Origin: Epilithonimonas hungarica
GTDB lineage: Bacteria > Bacteroidota > Bacteroidia > Flavobacteriales > Weeksellaceae
DNA length: 64,000 bases
Assembly (NCBI RefSeq): GCF_900102265.1
Contig: NZ_FNBH01000001.1
Span: forward strand, 620,001 to 684,000
Reading direction: 5' to 3'
Shown in pieces: positions 7,571-17,573 of the stretch; position 1 is the stretch's first letter; each line of letters starts with the position of its first letter. Made by a program: the position numbers and the translations under genes. A model generated the notes under the pieces. The model saw only the letters and a list, made by a program, of their open reading frames with translations, had not been told where the DNA came from and did no database searches.

Positions 7571-10162
7571 TTATTCTACAGGTCTGAAAACCAAACCTGT
7601 TTCCTCGAAATAATCCAAAGTGATTCTGTCGCCGTCATTCACGGTTCCTGCGAGGATCTCTCTCGATAATTTATTCAAAACTTCCTGCTGAATTACTCTT
7701 TTCAAAGGTCTCGCTCCGAAAACCGGGTCGTAACCTTTATTGGTAAGATAATCCAAAGCGTCTTGTGTTGCAGTCATAATGATATTCCTTTTTGCAAGCA
7801 TATCATTGAAACCTCTTAACTGATACTGAACGATTTTTCCGATTTCTTTCCTTCTCAAAGGTTGGAACAATACGGTTTCATCAATCCTGTTCAGGAATTC
7901 CGGACGAAGCGTCTGCTTCAGTAAATCGAAAACCTCAATTTTGGTTTTATCAACAATTTCGTCTTGATTTTCCTCGGTGATATTCTCAAAATTTTCCTGA
8001 ATGATATGCGAACCGAGATTCGAAGTCATAATGATAATCGAGTTTTTGAAATTCACAACTCTACCTTTATTATCCGTTAAACGTCCGTCATCCAAAACCT
8101 GTAATAATGTGTTGAAAACATCAGGATGCGCTTTTTCAATTTCATCTAAAAGCACGACTGAATATGGTCTTCTTCTCACGGCTTCCGTCAATTGTCCGCC
8201 TTCATCATATCCAACGTATCCCGGAGGCGCACCAACCAATCTTGAAACAGAATGACGCTCCTGATATTCACTCATATCGATTCTAGTCATATTGTTTTCA
8301 TCATCGAATAAATACTCAGCCAAAGCCTTTGCCAGCTCTGTTTTACCAACTCCGGTTGTTCCCAAGAATAAGAAACTTCCGATTGGTTTTTTCTCATCGC
8401 TCAAGCCCGCTCTGTTTCTTCTGATGGCGTTGGCAACTGCTTCTATAGCTTCTTCCTGACCAACAACTCTGTGATGAAGTTCTGTTTCAAGATGCAATAA
8501 TTTTTCTCTTTCAGATTGAAGAAGCTTTGTAACTGGAATTCCTGTCCATTTTCCGATAACCTCAGAAATGTTTTCTGCGGTTACTTCCTCTTTAATCAAT
8601 TCATTCTGATGGTTTTGCATCTCCAATTCAAGTTTTTGCAAAGCATCTTCTTTCTCTTTAATTTTTCCGTACTGAATTTCAGCAACTTTTGCATAATCTC
8701 CTGCTCTTGAAGCTCGTTCTGCTTCTAGTTTCAGAGATTCAATATCTTTTTTAATCTGGGTTAAATCCTCAGATTTTTGTTTTTCTTTCAGCCATTTTGC
8801 ATTAATTTCATTTCTCTGTTCAGAAATTTTCGAAATATCTTCTTTCAAGTGGTCGATTTTTGTTTGATTGCCTTCTCTTGAAATGGCAGCCAATTCAATT
8901 TCCATCTGCATTAACTTTCTATCTAAAACATCAAGTTCTTCAGGTTTTGAATTGATTTCCATTCTCAATTTAGCCGAAGCTTCATCAATCAAATCAATCG
9001 CTTTGTCCGGTAAAAATCTGTCTGAAATATATCGTTGAGACATTTCTACCGCCGCAATAATAGCTTCGTCTTTAATCCTTACTTTGTGGTGCGCTTCATA
9101 TTTATCTTTAATTCCACGCAAAATCGAAATCGCAGATTCGGTATCAGGTTCTTCCACCATTACTTTTTGGAAACGTCTTTCAAGCGCTTTATCTTTTTCA
9201 AAATATTTTTGATATTCATTTAAAGTCGTTGCACCGATGGCCCTTAATTCTCCTCTTGCCAAAGCTGGTTTTAAGATATTCGCAGCATCCATCGCACCTT
9301 CGCCACCTCCGGCTCCTACCAAAGTGTGAATTTCGTCGATAAAAAGGATAATTTGCCCGTCTGATTTGATGACTTCATTCACAACAGATTTTAATCTTTC
9401 CTCAAATTCACCTTTGTATTTTGCACCGGCGATCAAAGCGCCCATATCTAATGAGTACAAGGTTTTATCCTGCAGATTTTCAGGAACGTCACCGTTGATA
9501 ATTCTGTGAGCGATTCCTTCTGCAATCGCAGTTTTACCAACACCTGGCTCACCAATCAAGATCGGATTATTCTTCGTTCTTCTGGAAAGAATCTGTAAAA
9601 CTCTTCGGATTTCTTCATCACGACCAATTACTGGGTCGAGTTTCCCTTCGGCAGCAAGTTCGTTGAAGTTTTTAGCATATTTATTTAAGGACTGGTAAGT
9701 TTCCTCTGAACTTGCAGAAGTGGCTTTCGAACCTTTTCTCAATTCCTTGATCCCACCTTCCAAAAGACTTTTGGTCACACCCATATCTTTCAAGGTTTTA
9801 GAAACTTCTGAATTGGTTTCCAAAAGTGAAAGCCAAAGATGTTCAATGGTCACAAATTCATCGCCCATTTTTTTAGCGATGTTCGGCGCATCCAGCAAAA
9901 CTTTGTTGGCTGATTGTGAAAGGTATATATTTCCGCCCTGTGCTTTAGGAAGTTTTTCTAGATTTTCACGGTTGCGCTCTCTTACTAAAGTCGCATCTGC
10001 TTCAGATTTCTTTAATAAAAAAGGCGATATATTTTCATCTACCTGAAAAATTCCTTCCAATAAATGTTGAGGTTCTATTTGCTGATTGCCAAATTCCATT
10101 GCTACTTGCTGGGCAGCCTGGATGGCTTCTTGTGATTTTACGGTATATTGGTTTAAGTTCAT
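7571..10162 (-). CDS. clpB: ATP-dependent chaperone ClpB
   Basis: A cytoplasmic AAA+ disaggregase that works with DnaK/DnaJ/GrpE to pull proteins out of aggregates. The 863 residues are the normal family length. The order is: N-terminal Clp repeat domain (MNLNQYTVKSQEAIQAAQQV), NBD1 with Walker A GEPGVGKTA near residue 205 and Walker B LFIDEIHTLVG, the long coiled-coil middle domain (about residues 400-530, rich in K/E), then NBD2 with GTTGVGKTELAKALAE, VVLLDEIEKAHPDV and sensor residues. The full middle domain separates it from ClpA and ClpC. It is transcribed alone, divergently from a membrane regulator. No clear heat-shock promoter element was seen. Confidence 0.97.
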   Translation of the reverse strand: MNLNQYTVKSQEAIQAAQQVAMEFGNQQIEPQHLLEGIFQVDENISPFLLKKSEADATLVRERNRENLEKLPKAQGGNIYLSQSANKVLLDAPNIAKKMGDEFVTIEHLWLSLLETNSEVSKTLKDMGVTKSLLEGGIKELRKGSKATSASSEETYQSLNKYAKNFNELAAEGKLDPVIGRDEEIRRVLQILSRRTKNNPILIGEPGVGKTAIAEGIAHRIINGDVPENLQDKTLYSLDMGALIAGAKYKGEFEERLKSVVNEVIKSDGQIILFIDEIHTLVGAGGGEGAMDAANILKPALARGELRAIGATTLNEYQKYFEKDKALERRFQKVMVEEPDTESAISILRGIKDKYEAHHKVRIKDEAIIAAVEMSQRYISDRFLPDKAIDLIDEASAKLRMEINSKPEELDVLDRKLMQMEIELAAISREGNQTKIDHLKEDISKISEQRNEINAKWLKEKQKSEDLTQIKKDIESLKLEAERASRAGDYAKVAEIQYGKIKEKEDALQKLELEMQNHQNELIKEEVTAENISEVIGKWTGIPVTKLLQSEREKLLHLETELHHRVVGQEEAIEAVANAIRRNRAGLSDEKKPIGSFLFLGTTGVGKTELAKALAEYLFDDENNMTRIDMSEYQERHSVSRLVGAPPGYVGYDEGGQLTEAVRRRPYSVVLLDEIEKAHPDVFNTLLQVLDDGRLTDNKGRVVNFKNSIIIMTSNLGSHIIQENFENITEENQDEIVDKTKIEVFDLLKQTLRPEFLNRIDETVLFQPLRRKEIGKIVQYQLRGFNDMLAKRNIIMTATQDALDYLTNKGYDPVFGARPLKRVIQQEVLNKLSREILAGTVNDGDRITLDYFEETGLVFRPVE

Positions 10163-10534
10163 ATTATTATAGTTGTTAATTGTTGGTTTATAGTTTTATA
10201 GATCATCAAAATTTATACAATTCTAAATTTTGAAACTATGATTTTTGTTTTAAAAACATTAAGATCAAAGTTGCTAATTTTAATCTTAATGCTTTATCAA
10301 TCATTTAATTCGAATAGCTTATCACAAAAAGTATTCTATTGATGGATTTTTAAAAATTACGGACAAAATTTCCGAATAATTAAATTTTAATGAAAGTTGA
10401 AATGACAAAATTTCCGAAAATGTAAAAATCAGATGAAAATTGATTGCCAATTTGTATTGGTTTTTTCCAAACAAATCCATAATTATTTTAATTCGGGATT
10501 TTTATTTATAAATTTGAGTGAATAAAATCTGAAT
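10163..10534. other. Intergenic region between clpB and the AraC-type gene
   Basis: 372 nt of AT-rich DNA between divergent genes, with no small gene seen. It holds a 15-bp direct repeat GACAAAATTTCCGAA at 10362-10376 and 10404-10418 (42 nt centre to centre), a small hairpin CCAAT..ATTGG near 10447-10460, and a -7 box at 10509-10516. Confidence 0.6.
10509..10516 (+). promoter_or_regulatory. -7 box of the AraC-type regulator gene
   Basis: TAAATTTG matches TAnnTTTG exactly and lies 18 nt before the TTG start codon. No good -33 TTTG was found at the usual distance. Confidence 0.5.
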
Positions 10535-12106
10535 TTGAATCGATTTATCTTAATTTTCTTCGCTGTTTTTACTGCTTCGTTTTGGTTTGGTCAAAATCAA
10601 AACCAGGAAGACCTGGCTGGTTCAGAGACTTTGGATAAAAGTAAAATTTCGCCGGAACAAATCATCGAGCAAAGTATCAAAAAGCTGGAACAATCAATTT
10701 CCGAAGAAGAAAAATATGAAGTTCGGATGAAAATGGCAGATGCTTATCTGAAAATTAAAAAACCGGATTTTGCAAAGTCAACAGAGATGCTTTTCAAAGC
10801 GAAGGAAATTGCTGAGAAGTTGGATGATACCAAATTGAAGGCCAAGATCTACGGTTCAATCGCCAATCAATATTCCTTTCTGAATTTTCCTGAAAAAATA
10901 AAACCTTACCTCGATTTATCAAAACTAGAAGTTGATAAACTTCCGAATGGCTACGAAAAGAATTATCTGACGGCAAGATTGTACATAGAATATGGAAACC
11001 TGGAAGCCGATAAAGAGAATTTTCTCATGGCGAAAAAAGATTATCAAAGAGCTTTGAAGTTTCTTGGAAATATCGGAAATCCGAATAAAAAAAATATTTT
11101 CCAATTTCGAAGAGCATTTTATAATATGGGCGTTTCTTATGCGTATCTCAAACAAAATGATTCGGCGGAATATTTTCTTAACAAGGCTTTGGCGATCCGG
11201 GATAATGAAAATAAAGAATTTAAGTATTTCATTTACAATAATTTAGCGAAGGTTTATGCTGGCAGGAATGAACATCAAAGAGCAATCGATTCTTTGGAAG
11301 TTGTATTAAAAGAGGATGCTTTCAAAGACAATAGATTGCGGGCAGATATGTATAAAAAGCTGATCGCATCTTATAAGTCTTTAAATAACAAAGAGAAATA
11401 TATTGAATATTCTGAGAAACTTTTGGAACTGGAACAGGATGTCAAAGACAATAATCTAAGAGCAATTAATACGGCGGTTTCGGAAGAACAAAGGAATCTA
11501 CTTGAAAAAATTTCAGATAAAGAAGGTTATAATAACCTTCTGATTGTTGGGTGTGGATTGTTGATTCTCGTTGGTGGAATTTTCATTTTATTCATCAATC
11601 AAAAAAGGAAAAAAGAGAAACTGCTTTATCAGGATTTCATTTCAAATCTTGAGAAGCAAGAAGTAAAAGAAATTCAGGAACCAAAAGAAATTATCCAACC
11701 GGAAATTGAAGAAAAAGAAAAGACTTCGTTTTCTGTTCCAAGTTCTGCTGAAGCTATGATTCTTGAGAAATTAGAAAAGTTTGAGGAATCTGCCAAGTTT
11801 ACCAATTCCAAACTGACGGTTGCGAGTCTGGCGGTAATGTTCAAGACCAATCCAACTTATCTTTCCGAAACCATCAAGAAACACAAAGAGAAAAACTTCA
11901 ATAATTATCTGAACGAGCTTCGTATCAATTATATATGCAAACAGATCAACGAACGTCCGGAATTCCTTAATTACAAAATAAGTTATCTCGCAGAAGAAGC
12001 TGGTTTTTCTTCACATAGTTCCTTTACAACTGTTTTCAAAAACATAACCGGAATTTCTCCATCAGCTTTTTTACGAGAAGCTGAAAAGAAACATAAAAAT
12101 ATTTAA
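10535..12106 (+). CDS. Membrane-anchored TPR protein with AraC-type DNA-binding domain
   Basis: A probable one-protein signal transducer of 523 residues. It has a signal/anchor at the N-terminus (FILIFFAVFTASFWF), a periplasmic part of tetratricopeptide-like helices (about residues 50-310), a transmembrane helix near 331-352 (LLIVGCGLLILVGGIFILFI) and a K/E-rich linker. A C-terminal AraC/XylS double helix-turn-helix (about 420-515) ends with LAEEAGFSSHSSFTTVFKNITGISPSAF. I chose the TTG at 10535. An in-frame stop (10523-10525) lies just upstream, no ATG precedes the signal sequence, and the -7 box fits. The architecture is common in Flavobacteriia. Its signal and targets are unknown. Confidence 0.85.
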   Translation: MNRFILIFFAVFTASFWFGQNQNQEDLAGSETLDKSKISPEQIIEQSIKKLEQSISEEEKYEVRMKMADAYLKIKKPDFAKSTEMLFKAKEIAEKLDDTKLKAKIYGSIANQYSFLNFPEKIKPYLDLSKLEVDKLPNGYEKNYLTARLYIEYGNLEADKENFLMAKKDYQRALKFLGNIGNPNKKNIFQFRRAFYNMGVSYAYLKQNDSAEYFLNKALAIRDNENKEFKYFIYNNLAKVYAGRNEHQRAIDSLEVVLKEDAFKDNRLRADMYKKLIASYKSLNNKEKYIEYSEKLLELEQDVKDNNLRAINTAVSEEQRNLLEKISDKEGYNNLLIVGCGLLILVGGIFILFINQKRKKEKLLYQDFISNLEKQEVKEIQEPKEIIQPEIEEKEKTSFSVPSSAEAMILEKLEKFEESAKFTNSKLTVASLAVMFKTNPTYLSETIKKHKEKNFNNYLNELRINYICKQINERPEFLNYKISYLAEEAGFSSHSSFTTVFKNITGISPSAFLREAEKKHKNI

Positions 12107-12284
12107 TCTTTTATTTATCAGCGATTTAAAACTTGATCTTGGTTTTTGAAATATGATATTTCGAAAGACTAAAACTGTTTTTTGATTCTTAAAGTATATA
12201 CATTTACTTCATCAATGAGATAAAATATATTTCTAATTGATATGATTATCGCAACGTATTTTATTAAATCTTAAAAAATTAATT

Positions 12285-13229
12285 ATGAAGAAAATTGTAT
12301 TTTTTTTATCTGCGTTAGGTTCTGTATTTTCCTATTCGCAAAATCTGGGTTACGGAAATTCAGTTTCCCAATCATTATCTGGAACTGTTCAGCTATGGCC
12401 AAAAGTTGCAGAGAAAGCAGAAACTTGTAATACGGTCGTCATCAATGATACCGAAGAGCAAAACGGTGTTTTCATCATAGGAAATAGCGGACAGAAGGCG
12501 GCAGTGGATATCCCGATTGCGGCTAACCAAACCATTAAAATCAATAGTATTGTTGTGACTTTGGCGAGTAAACTTCCACCAACTTTTGTGAATTTTATTT
12601 TTTATGACAATATCCTTTCTACACCGGAAGATCCGGAAGACCCGAGAAGAAACATCCCTAATCAGCAGATCTTGCAAATTACGGACACTACAATCGAGTC
12701 TTATGAAGATGTTGGCTACGAGCCTTTACACGAATTTGTAGTAAGAAAAGTAAAAGTTAAATTGGCCAATCCGATTCTGTTAAACGGAACAATGGCCGAC
12801 GGAAGAATCTGGATGAGCACAAAATCCGATGCCAATGCCTGGGCTACAACGGCGCATTATGACACGGGAGAAGGCGTAGTTGGCGAAAGTTTGGCGATGG
12901 GCGGCAATAGCTTTGGCTGGTTTCAGCTTCTTAATCAAGAATGTTTATACGAGCTTGAGGCTGAATGCGATGTACTTGGTGTTTCTGATTTAAGTTTCAA
13001 TTCAAAAACCAATATCTATCCAAATCCGGCACAAGATTTCTTTGAATATAAAAATATAAATGGCAATATAATTTCTACAAGTATCTATTCTACAAATGGA
13101 AGCTTGGTGAAAACCATTAATTCCAATGAGTCAAAAATCAATGTCAGCAATTTGAAAAATGGTGTCTATATCATCCAAACTAAAACTTCAAATGGTAATA
13201 CATTTACCAATAAGTTGATTAAAAAGTAA
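12285..13229 (+). CDS. Secreted protein of unknown function with T9SS type A sorting domain
   Basis: A 314-residue exported protein. It has a signal peptide (MKKIVFFLSALGSVFSYSQ) and then an unrecognised beta-rich body (about residues 20-230) that resembles lectin- or jelly-roll-like secreted modules only in composition. The C-terminal T9SS type A sorting domain (about 235-314) carries IYPNPAQDFF and ends in GNTFTNKLIKK. It would cross the outer membrane through T9SS and be released or attached at the surface. Transcription appears independent: 178 nt of spacer upstream and a terminator downstream. No catalytic motif was seen, so no function is assigned. Confidence 0.8.
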   Translation: MKKIVFFLSALGSVFSYSQNLGYGNSVSQSLSGTVQLWPKVAEKAETCNTVVINDTEEQNGVFIIGNSGQKAAVDIPIAANQTIKINSIVVTLASKLPPTFVNFIFYDNILSTPEDPEDPRRNIPNQQILQITDTTIESYEDVGYEPLHEFVVRKVKVKLANPILLNGTMADGRIWMSTKSDANAWATTAHYDTGEGVVGESLAMGGNSFGWFQLLNQECLYELEAECDVLGVSDLSFNSKTNIYPNPAQDFFEYKNINGNIISTSIYSTNGSLVKTINSNESKINVSNLKNGVYIIQTKTSNGNTFTNKLIKK

Positions 13230-13256
13230 TTCATATTTTAAATTATTATAACAGGA

Positions 13257-13284
13257 AGTCAAGAGTAATCTCTTGGCTTTTTTA
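13257..13284 (+). terminator. Terminator after the 12285-13229 gene
   Basis: The stem AGTCAAGAG / CTCTTGGCT (one G-U pair) around TAAT is followed by TTTTTT. Confidence 0.75.
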
Positions 13285-13459
13285 TTTAAAAAAAGAATAG
13301 TTTAATTATTAGAATGGTAATTAATTTAAGAATAGTTGGAAGTTTTATTAGTTTTATTTGATATTTTATCTGTTTTTATGACTTATAATCGATTTTTATT
13401 GGCATAAGATTATTTTTTTTGATTCTAAATGACTAATTTGCAAAAAAATAAATCAGTAC

Positions 13460-16126
13460 ATGAAGAAATCTTTACTATTATCAGTATTTGTGCTGCCTTT
13501 TTTAGGCTTTGGACAATGGTCTAAGGTGAGCAGCACTAGTAAAAAAGTAAAAGAAGAATTTGTTAATCTGCATGAGAAACAATTATTTTCTTTGGACAAG
13601 AATGTCCTTAAATCTAAATTGGCAAATGCTCCTCAGAAATTCTCAGGAAAAAATGGGGTTGAGATATTGATGCCAAATGAAAAAGGTGAATTGCAAAAAT
13701 TCTTGGTTTGGGAGTATTCTAATTTTACACCAGAAGTGCAGGAAAAGTTCGCAGGTATCAAATCCTACATGGGAATTGGTGTAACAGATCCTACTGCTTA
13801 CCTGAGATTTAGTATTTCTGATATAGGTCTGTCATCTACTGTAATCAAAAACGGTGGGTCTAATTTTATAGAGCCTTATTCAGTAGGAGATGACGTCTAT
13901 GCTGCATATGAATCGTCATCCAGATTATTAGATGAAAAAGAAGGTTTTGTTTGTTCTACAATGGATGGGATTGCTCAAGGACAACTAGAGGAATTTAATC
14001 CAAATAGGTCCAGCAATCAGGTATTCAAAACTTTCAAGTTAGCGATGTCTGCTCAAGCAGAGTACTCTCAGTATCATATTGCAAGGGCCGGAGCAAATGA
14101 TGCCACTGATGATGAAAAAAAGCTTGTAGTGCTAGCCGCTATTAACAATACCGTTACAAGAGTCAATGCATTATATGAAAAAGACTTAGCTGTACATTTT
14201 AATCTGATTGATATTTTACCGATCATTTATCTTGATGCCACTACTGATCCTTATACTTCATCTTATAACTCTCAAGTTCAGTCCACTTTGACTTCTGTTA
14301 TCGGGGCTGCAAATTATGATATTGGACATTTGCTGGCTTACGCTGGTCCCAATGGTAATGCTGGATGTATAGGGTGTATCTGTAATAGTAACAAAGGATC
14401 TGCATTTACATCCCATTATATTCCTGTAAGTGATATTTTTGATATTGACTATGTTGCACATGAGATGGGCCATCAGGTAGGGGCAAACCATACCCATACT
14501 TATAGTGGCTCCGAAGGATCTGGTGTGCAGGTAGAGGTTGGTAGTGGAAATACTATTATGGCTTATACAGGTATTACTGGGGCGTATGATACGCAGTTCA
14601 ATTCCAATGATTTCTTTACCTATAGAAATATTCTTCAGATTCAAAACAATTTGGCTAATAAAGCCTGTGCTGTAAATACGCCAATTACAAATACCCCTCC
14701 GGTTGTGGATGCGGGACCAGATGTTACAATCCCGATCAGTACACCATTTGTATTGAAAGGTATTGTTACAGATGCGGAAAATGACCCAATGACATATGTA
14801 TGGGAACAGAATAATTCTGCCACAGCTTCTACGCAATTTACAAGTGGTTCGTATGCTTCTCCCACTAAGACAGGAGGCCCAAATTTCAAAATGTTTCCGC
14901 CAAAATCTGAACCAGTAAGATATTTTCCTGAATTCGGTAAAGTTCTAGCCGGAGTGAATGCTACTAGATGGGAAGCTCTGTCTAGTGTTGGCAGAACACT
15001 AGATTTTACTTTGACTGCCAGAGATAACTCGTCAGCTGGTTCTCAAACCCAGACAGATGCAATGAAAATCACTGTAAGTGCTGCAGCTGGTCCTTTCATA
15101 GTAACGGCCCCTACTTTTGGAGAAAGTTTAATTTCTAATAATAGCTACACTGTAAAATGGAATGTAGCTAATACTAATGTTGCCCCTGTTAATACGACTT
15201 TGGTTAATATTAAATTATCACTTGATGGAGGCCAAACATTTACAACTTTAGTTGCTAATACTGCTAATGATGGTGAAGAGCCTGTAACAATTCCTTCTGG
15301 ATCACAGGCAGCCAATGCTTATATTATGATTGAGGCTGTCAATAATGTTTACTTTGCAATGAGCCCAAGTTTTGTAATTGATTATTCAGTTGCTGGGGAA
15401 ATTTGTAATACGTATTCATATACTGGTCCGGCTGTTGATATCAATGACGGTACGGGAACGACAAGTGGTCCAATTTCTTCGCCTCAAGTAATGGTTCCTA
15501 TCAATGTTGAAGAAAGTGGTGTGATTACAAAAATAAAAGTAATGCCTGTCGTTGAACATCCAAGAACAAGTCAGATTGTTGTAGGAATCGAAGGTCCATT
15601 AGGACAAACAGCTTGGTTATGGAATAGAAAATGTACAAGTTCTGGAATCAACGCAACATTCAGTGATGATGGTTCTGCTTACGTTTGTGCATCTCCAATT
15701 ATCGGAACTGTTAAGCCAGATGAATCTTTAACTATCTTCAAAGGAAATGGTTCTAAAGGAGTTTGGAATCTATTCGCATCAGATAATGTCAGAAACCTTA
15801 CAGGAAAGATCAATTCTTGGTCTTTGGAACTTTGTACAAGAGATGCCCAGGTTCTTGCTGTTAATGAAAGTGCCTTCAATGCGAATAACATTAAGGTTTA
15901 TCCAAATCCTTCTACAGGTAATTTCTTTATCAAGTCGAAAGATCTGGGCGGGAATGCAAAAGTTACGATCTTTGACCTGAGCGGAAAAGTAGTTCATTCA
16001 TCAGGTTTCAATGTTGTAACCGGTGAATCTACAAATGAGTTCAATGTTAATCTTTCTAAAGGAGTTTATTTACTTAATGTAACTTCTCCTAAAGGAAATT
16101 ATTCTCAAAAATTGATCATCAAATAA
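13460..16126 (+). CDS. T9SS-secreted reprolysin-like zinc metalloprotease with P-domain
   Basis: An 888-residue extracellular peptidase. The signal peptide (MKKSLLLSVFVLPFLGFG) is followed by a propeptide-like region (to about 185) and a metzincin domain (about 190-400). The zinc motif HEMGHQVGANH has its first His at residue 334, and a Met-turn-like SGNTIMAYTGI follows. Two Ig/cadherin-like modules come next (about 410-640). A proprotein-convertase P-domain is next (about 650-805; GKINSWSLELC). The T9SS type A sorting domain ends the protein (IKVYPNPSTGNFF, ending KLIIK). The order fits flavobacterial M12B-type secreted proteases. It is a single gene with its own terminator. The substrate is unknown. 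A larger paralogue lies at 45139-48069. Confidence 0.92.
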   Translation: MKKSLLLSVFVLPFLGFGQWSKVSSTSKKVKEEFVNLHEKQLFSLDKNVLKSKLANAPQKFSGKNGVEILMPNEKGELQKFLVWEYSNFTPEVQEKFAGIKSYMGIGVTDPTAYLRFSISDIGLSSTVIKNGGSNFIEPYSVGDDVYAAYESSSRLLDEKEGFVCSTMDGIAQGQLEEFNPNRSSNQVFKTFKLAMSAQAEYSQYHIARAGANDATDDEKKLVVLAAINNTVTRVNALYEKDLAVHFNLIDILPIIYLDATTDPYTSSYNSQVQSTLTSVIGAANYDIGHLLAYAGPNGNAGCIGCICNSNKGSAFTSHYIPVSDIFDIDYVAHEMGHQVGANHTHTYSGSEGSGVQVEVGSGNTIMAYTGITGAYDTQFNSNDFFTYRNILQIQNNLANKACAVNTPITNTPPVVDAGPDVTIPISTPFVLKGIVTDAENDPMTYVWEQNNSATASTQFTSGSYASPTKTGGPNFKMFPPKSEPVRYFPEFGKVLAGVNATRWEALSSVGRTLDFTLTARDNSSAGSQTQTDAMKITVSAAAGPFIVTAPTFGESLISNNSYTVKWNVANTNVAPVNTTLVNIKLSLDGGQTFTTLVANTANDGEEPVTIPSGSQAANAYIMIEAVNNVYFAMSPSFVIDYSVAGEICNTYSYTGPAVDINDGTGTTSGPISSPQVMVPINVEESGVITKIKVMPVVEHPRTSQIVVGIEGPLGQTAWLWNRKCTSSGINATFSDDGSAYVCASPIIGTVKPDESLTIFKGNGSKGVWNLFASDNVRNLTGKINSWSLELCTRDAQVLAVNESAFNANNIKVYPNPSTGNFFIKSKDLGGNAKVTIFDLSGKVVHSSGFNVVTGESTNEFNVNLSKGVYLLNVTSPKGNYSQKLIIK

Positions 16127-16149
16127 TTAATTATTATCATAATAATTTC

Positions 16150-16176
16150 AAGCCGGTTTCAAAAGCCGGCTTTTGT
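16150..16176 (+). terminator. Terminator of the metalloprotease gene
   Basis: The stem AAGCCGG / CCGGCTT is followed by TTTTG. Confidence 0.75.
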
Positions 16177-16250
16177 TATTTTAAGAATAGAAATTTCTTC
16201 GATGCTTTCAATAAAATATATTAAATTGCTGATGTTTAAAAAGTAAAACT

Positions 16251-17042
16251 ATGTATTCGCAAATAGAAATAGATTCCCAGTTCGATGGAAAATTGCAATT
16301 GATCTACCTGAATCAACCAGATAGTTATAACAGCCTTACCCAAATAATGCTGGAAGAGTTACGAAATGCAGTTCACAGATTCAGTAGTGATGATAATATA
16401 AGATGCATTGCTATTGCAGGAAAAGGCAAAGCTTTTTGTGCAGGCCAGAACTTGAAGGAAGCTTTAGGTTTTGATGAAGATGACAGAACGATCCAGAGAT
16501 TTGTGATAGAATATTATAATCCGCTGGTGCTCGAAATTGTTAAATGTAAAAAACCGGTGATAGCATTAGTAAATGGACCAGCAGTTGGAGCAGGCGCAAT
16601 GCTGGCAAGTATTTGTGATTTTACTTTGGCAACAGAAAGTTCTTATTTCTCTTTTGCTTTTGCCAATATAGGTTTGATTCCTGACACTGCCGGAACTTAT
16701 TATTTACCAAAATTGGTAGGAAGACAATTGGCGAGTTATTTATCTTTCACAGGGAAAAAAGTTCCTGCTACAGAAGCTAAGAAAATCGGTCTGGTTGCTG
16801 ATGTTTTTGCAGATTCAGATTTTGTTGAAAAATCAATGGAGGTTTTGACACAGCTTTCTCACGCCGCAACAACTGCGCTTTATCTTACCAAAAAAGCTTT
16901 TAATAAGTCTTATTCTTTCACACTTTCAGAACAATTGGATTACGAGTCCATTATTCAGCAAGATGCAGCTGAGACCGATGATTTTAAAGAAGGCGTTGCT
17001 GCTTTTATTGAGAAACGTTTGCCAAATTACAAAGGGAAATAG
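16251..17042 (+). CDS. Enoyl-CoA hydratase/isomerase family, PaaG-like
   Basis: A 263-residue crotonase-fold enzyme acting on CoA thioesters in the cytoplasm. The oxyanion-hole motifs are visible: IAGKGKAFCAGQNLKEA (first Gly near residue 65) and NGPAVGAGAMLASICDF (about 110-126). The C-terminal part with ETDDFKEGVAAFIEKR is typical of PaaG, the 1,2-epoxyphenylacetyl-CoA isomerase of aerobic phenylacetate breakdown. The PaaI-like thioesterase 77 nt downstream supports this. A general enoyl-CoA hydratase cannot be excluded, because no other paa genes are present in the window. Confidence 0.8.
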   Translation: MYSQIEIDSQFDGKLQLIYLNQPDSYNSLTQIMLEELRNAVHRFSSDDNIRCIAIAGKGKAFCAGQNLKEALGFDEDDRTIQRFVIEYYNPLVLEIVKCKKPVIALVNGPAVGAGAMLASICDFTLATESSYFSFAFANIGLIPDTAGTYYLPKLVGRQLASYLSFTGKKVPATEAKKIGLVADVFADSDFVEKSMEVLTQLSHAATTALYLTKKAFNKSYSFTLSEQLDYESIIQQDAAETDDFKEGVAAFIEKRLPNYKGK

Positions 17043-17119
17043 TTTTGAGAGTGGGAAAAAGAGAGTTTGTTGTTTTTTTCTTCCAACTTCCATCATTTAT
17101 CAATCATCAGTTATAATTT

Positions 17120-17542
17120 ATGACTCCAAAAGAGACCGCCGAATATATGTTCGAGAAAGATCTGTTTTCTCAATGGCTTGGAATTGAACTTATTGATATC
17201 AGAGATAATTATTGTCTTATAAAGATGCCTGTCAAATCAGAAATGATAAACGGACTTGGGACCGTTCATGGTGGTGTTACATTTGCATTTGCAGATTCAG
17301 CATTAGCGTTTTCTTCCAATAATTCTGGCGATGCTGCAGTGGCACTTAATTGTTATATTAATTTTACAAAAGCTGCAAAAAATGGCGATATTTTGACAGC
17401 GGAAAGTATTCTTTTGAATGATACCCGAAAAACAGCCATTTATGATATTACAATTAAAAATCAGAATGATGAGGTAATTGCAGGTTTCCGAGGAACAGTT
17501 TATAAAATTGGTAAGAAAGTGACAGAACTCAAAACCTTATAA
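17120..17542 (+). CDS. paaI: Hotdog-fold acyl-CoA thioesterase, PaaI-like
   Basis: A 140-residue single-hotdog thioesterase, predicted to hydrolyse (hydroxy)phenylacetyl-CoA dead-end products. The family motif GLGTVHGGVTFAFADSALAF carries HGG and the catalytic Asp (in FADSA). Residues 60-115 (YINFTKAAKNGDILTAES) form the substrate side. The start ATG at 17120 (MTPKETAEYMFEKD) fits PaaI proteins. It follows the PaaG-like gene without a terminator, so co-transcription is likely. The specificity call relies on the neighbour. Confidence 0.85.
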   Translation: MTPKETAEYMFEKDLFSQWLGIELIDIRDNYCLIKMPVKSEMINGLGTVHGGVTFAFADSALAFSSNNSGDAAVALNCYINFTKAAKNGDILTAESILLNDTRKTAIYDITIKNQNDEVIAGFRGTVYKIGKKVTELKTL

Positions 17543-17573
17543 AAATTAAAATTTCAAAAACTTCAAAATTTAT

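Noticed and set aside
16251-17542. A full phenylacetate degradation cluster
   Set aside because: Only paaG- and paaI-like genes are present; the oxygenase, ligase and later paa genes are missing in the window, so the pathway is not claimed.
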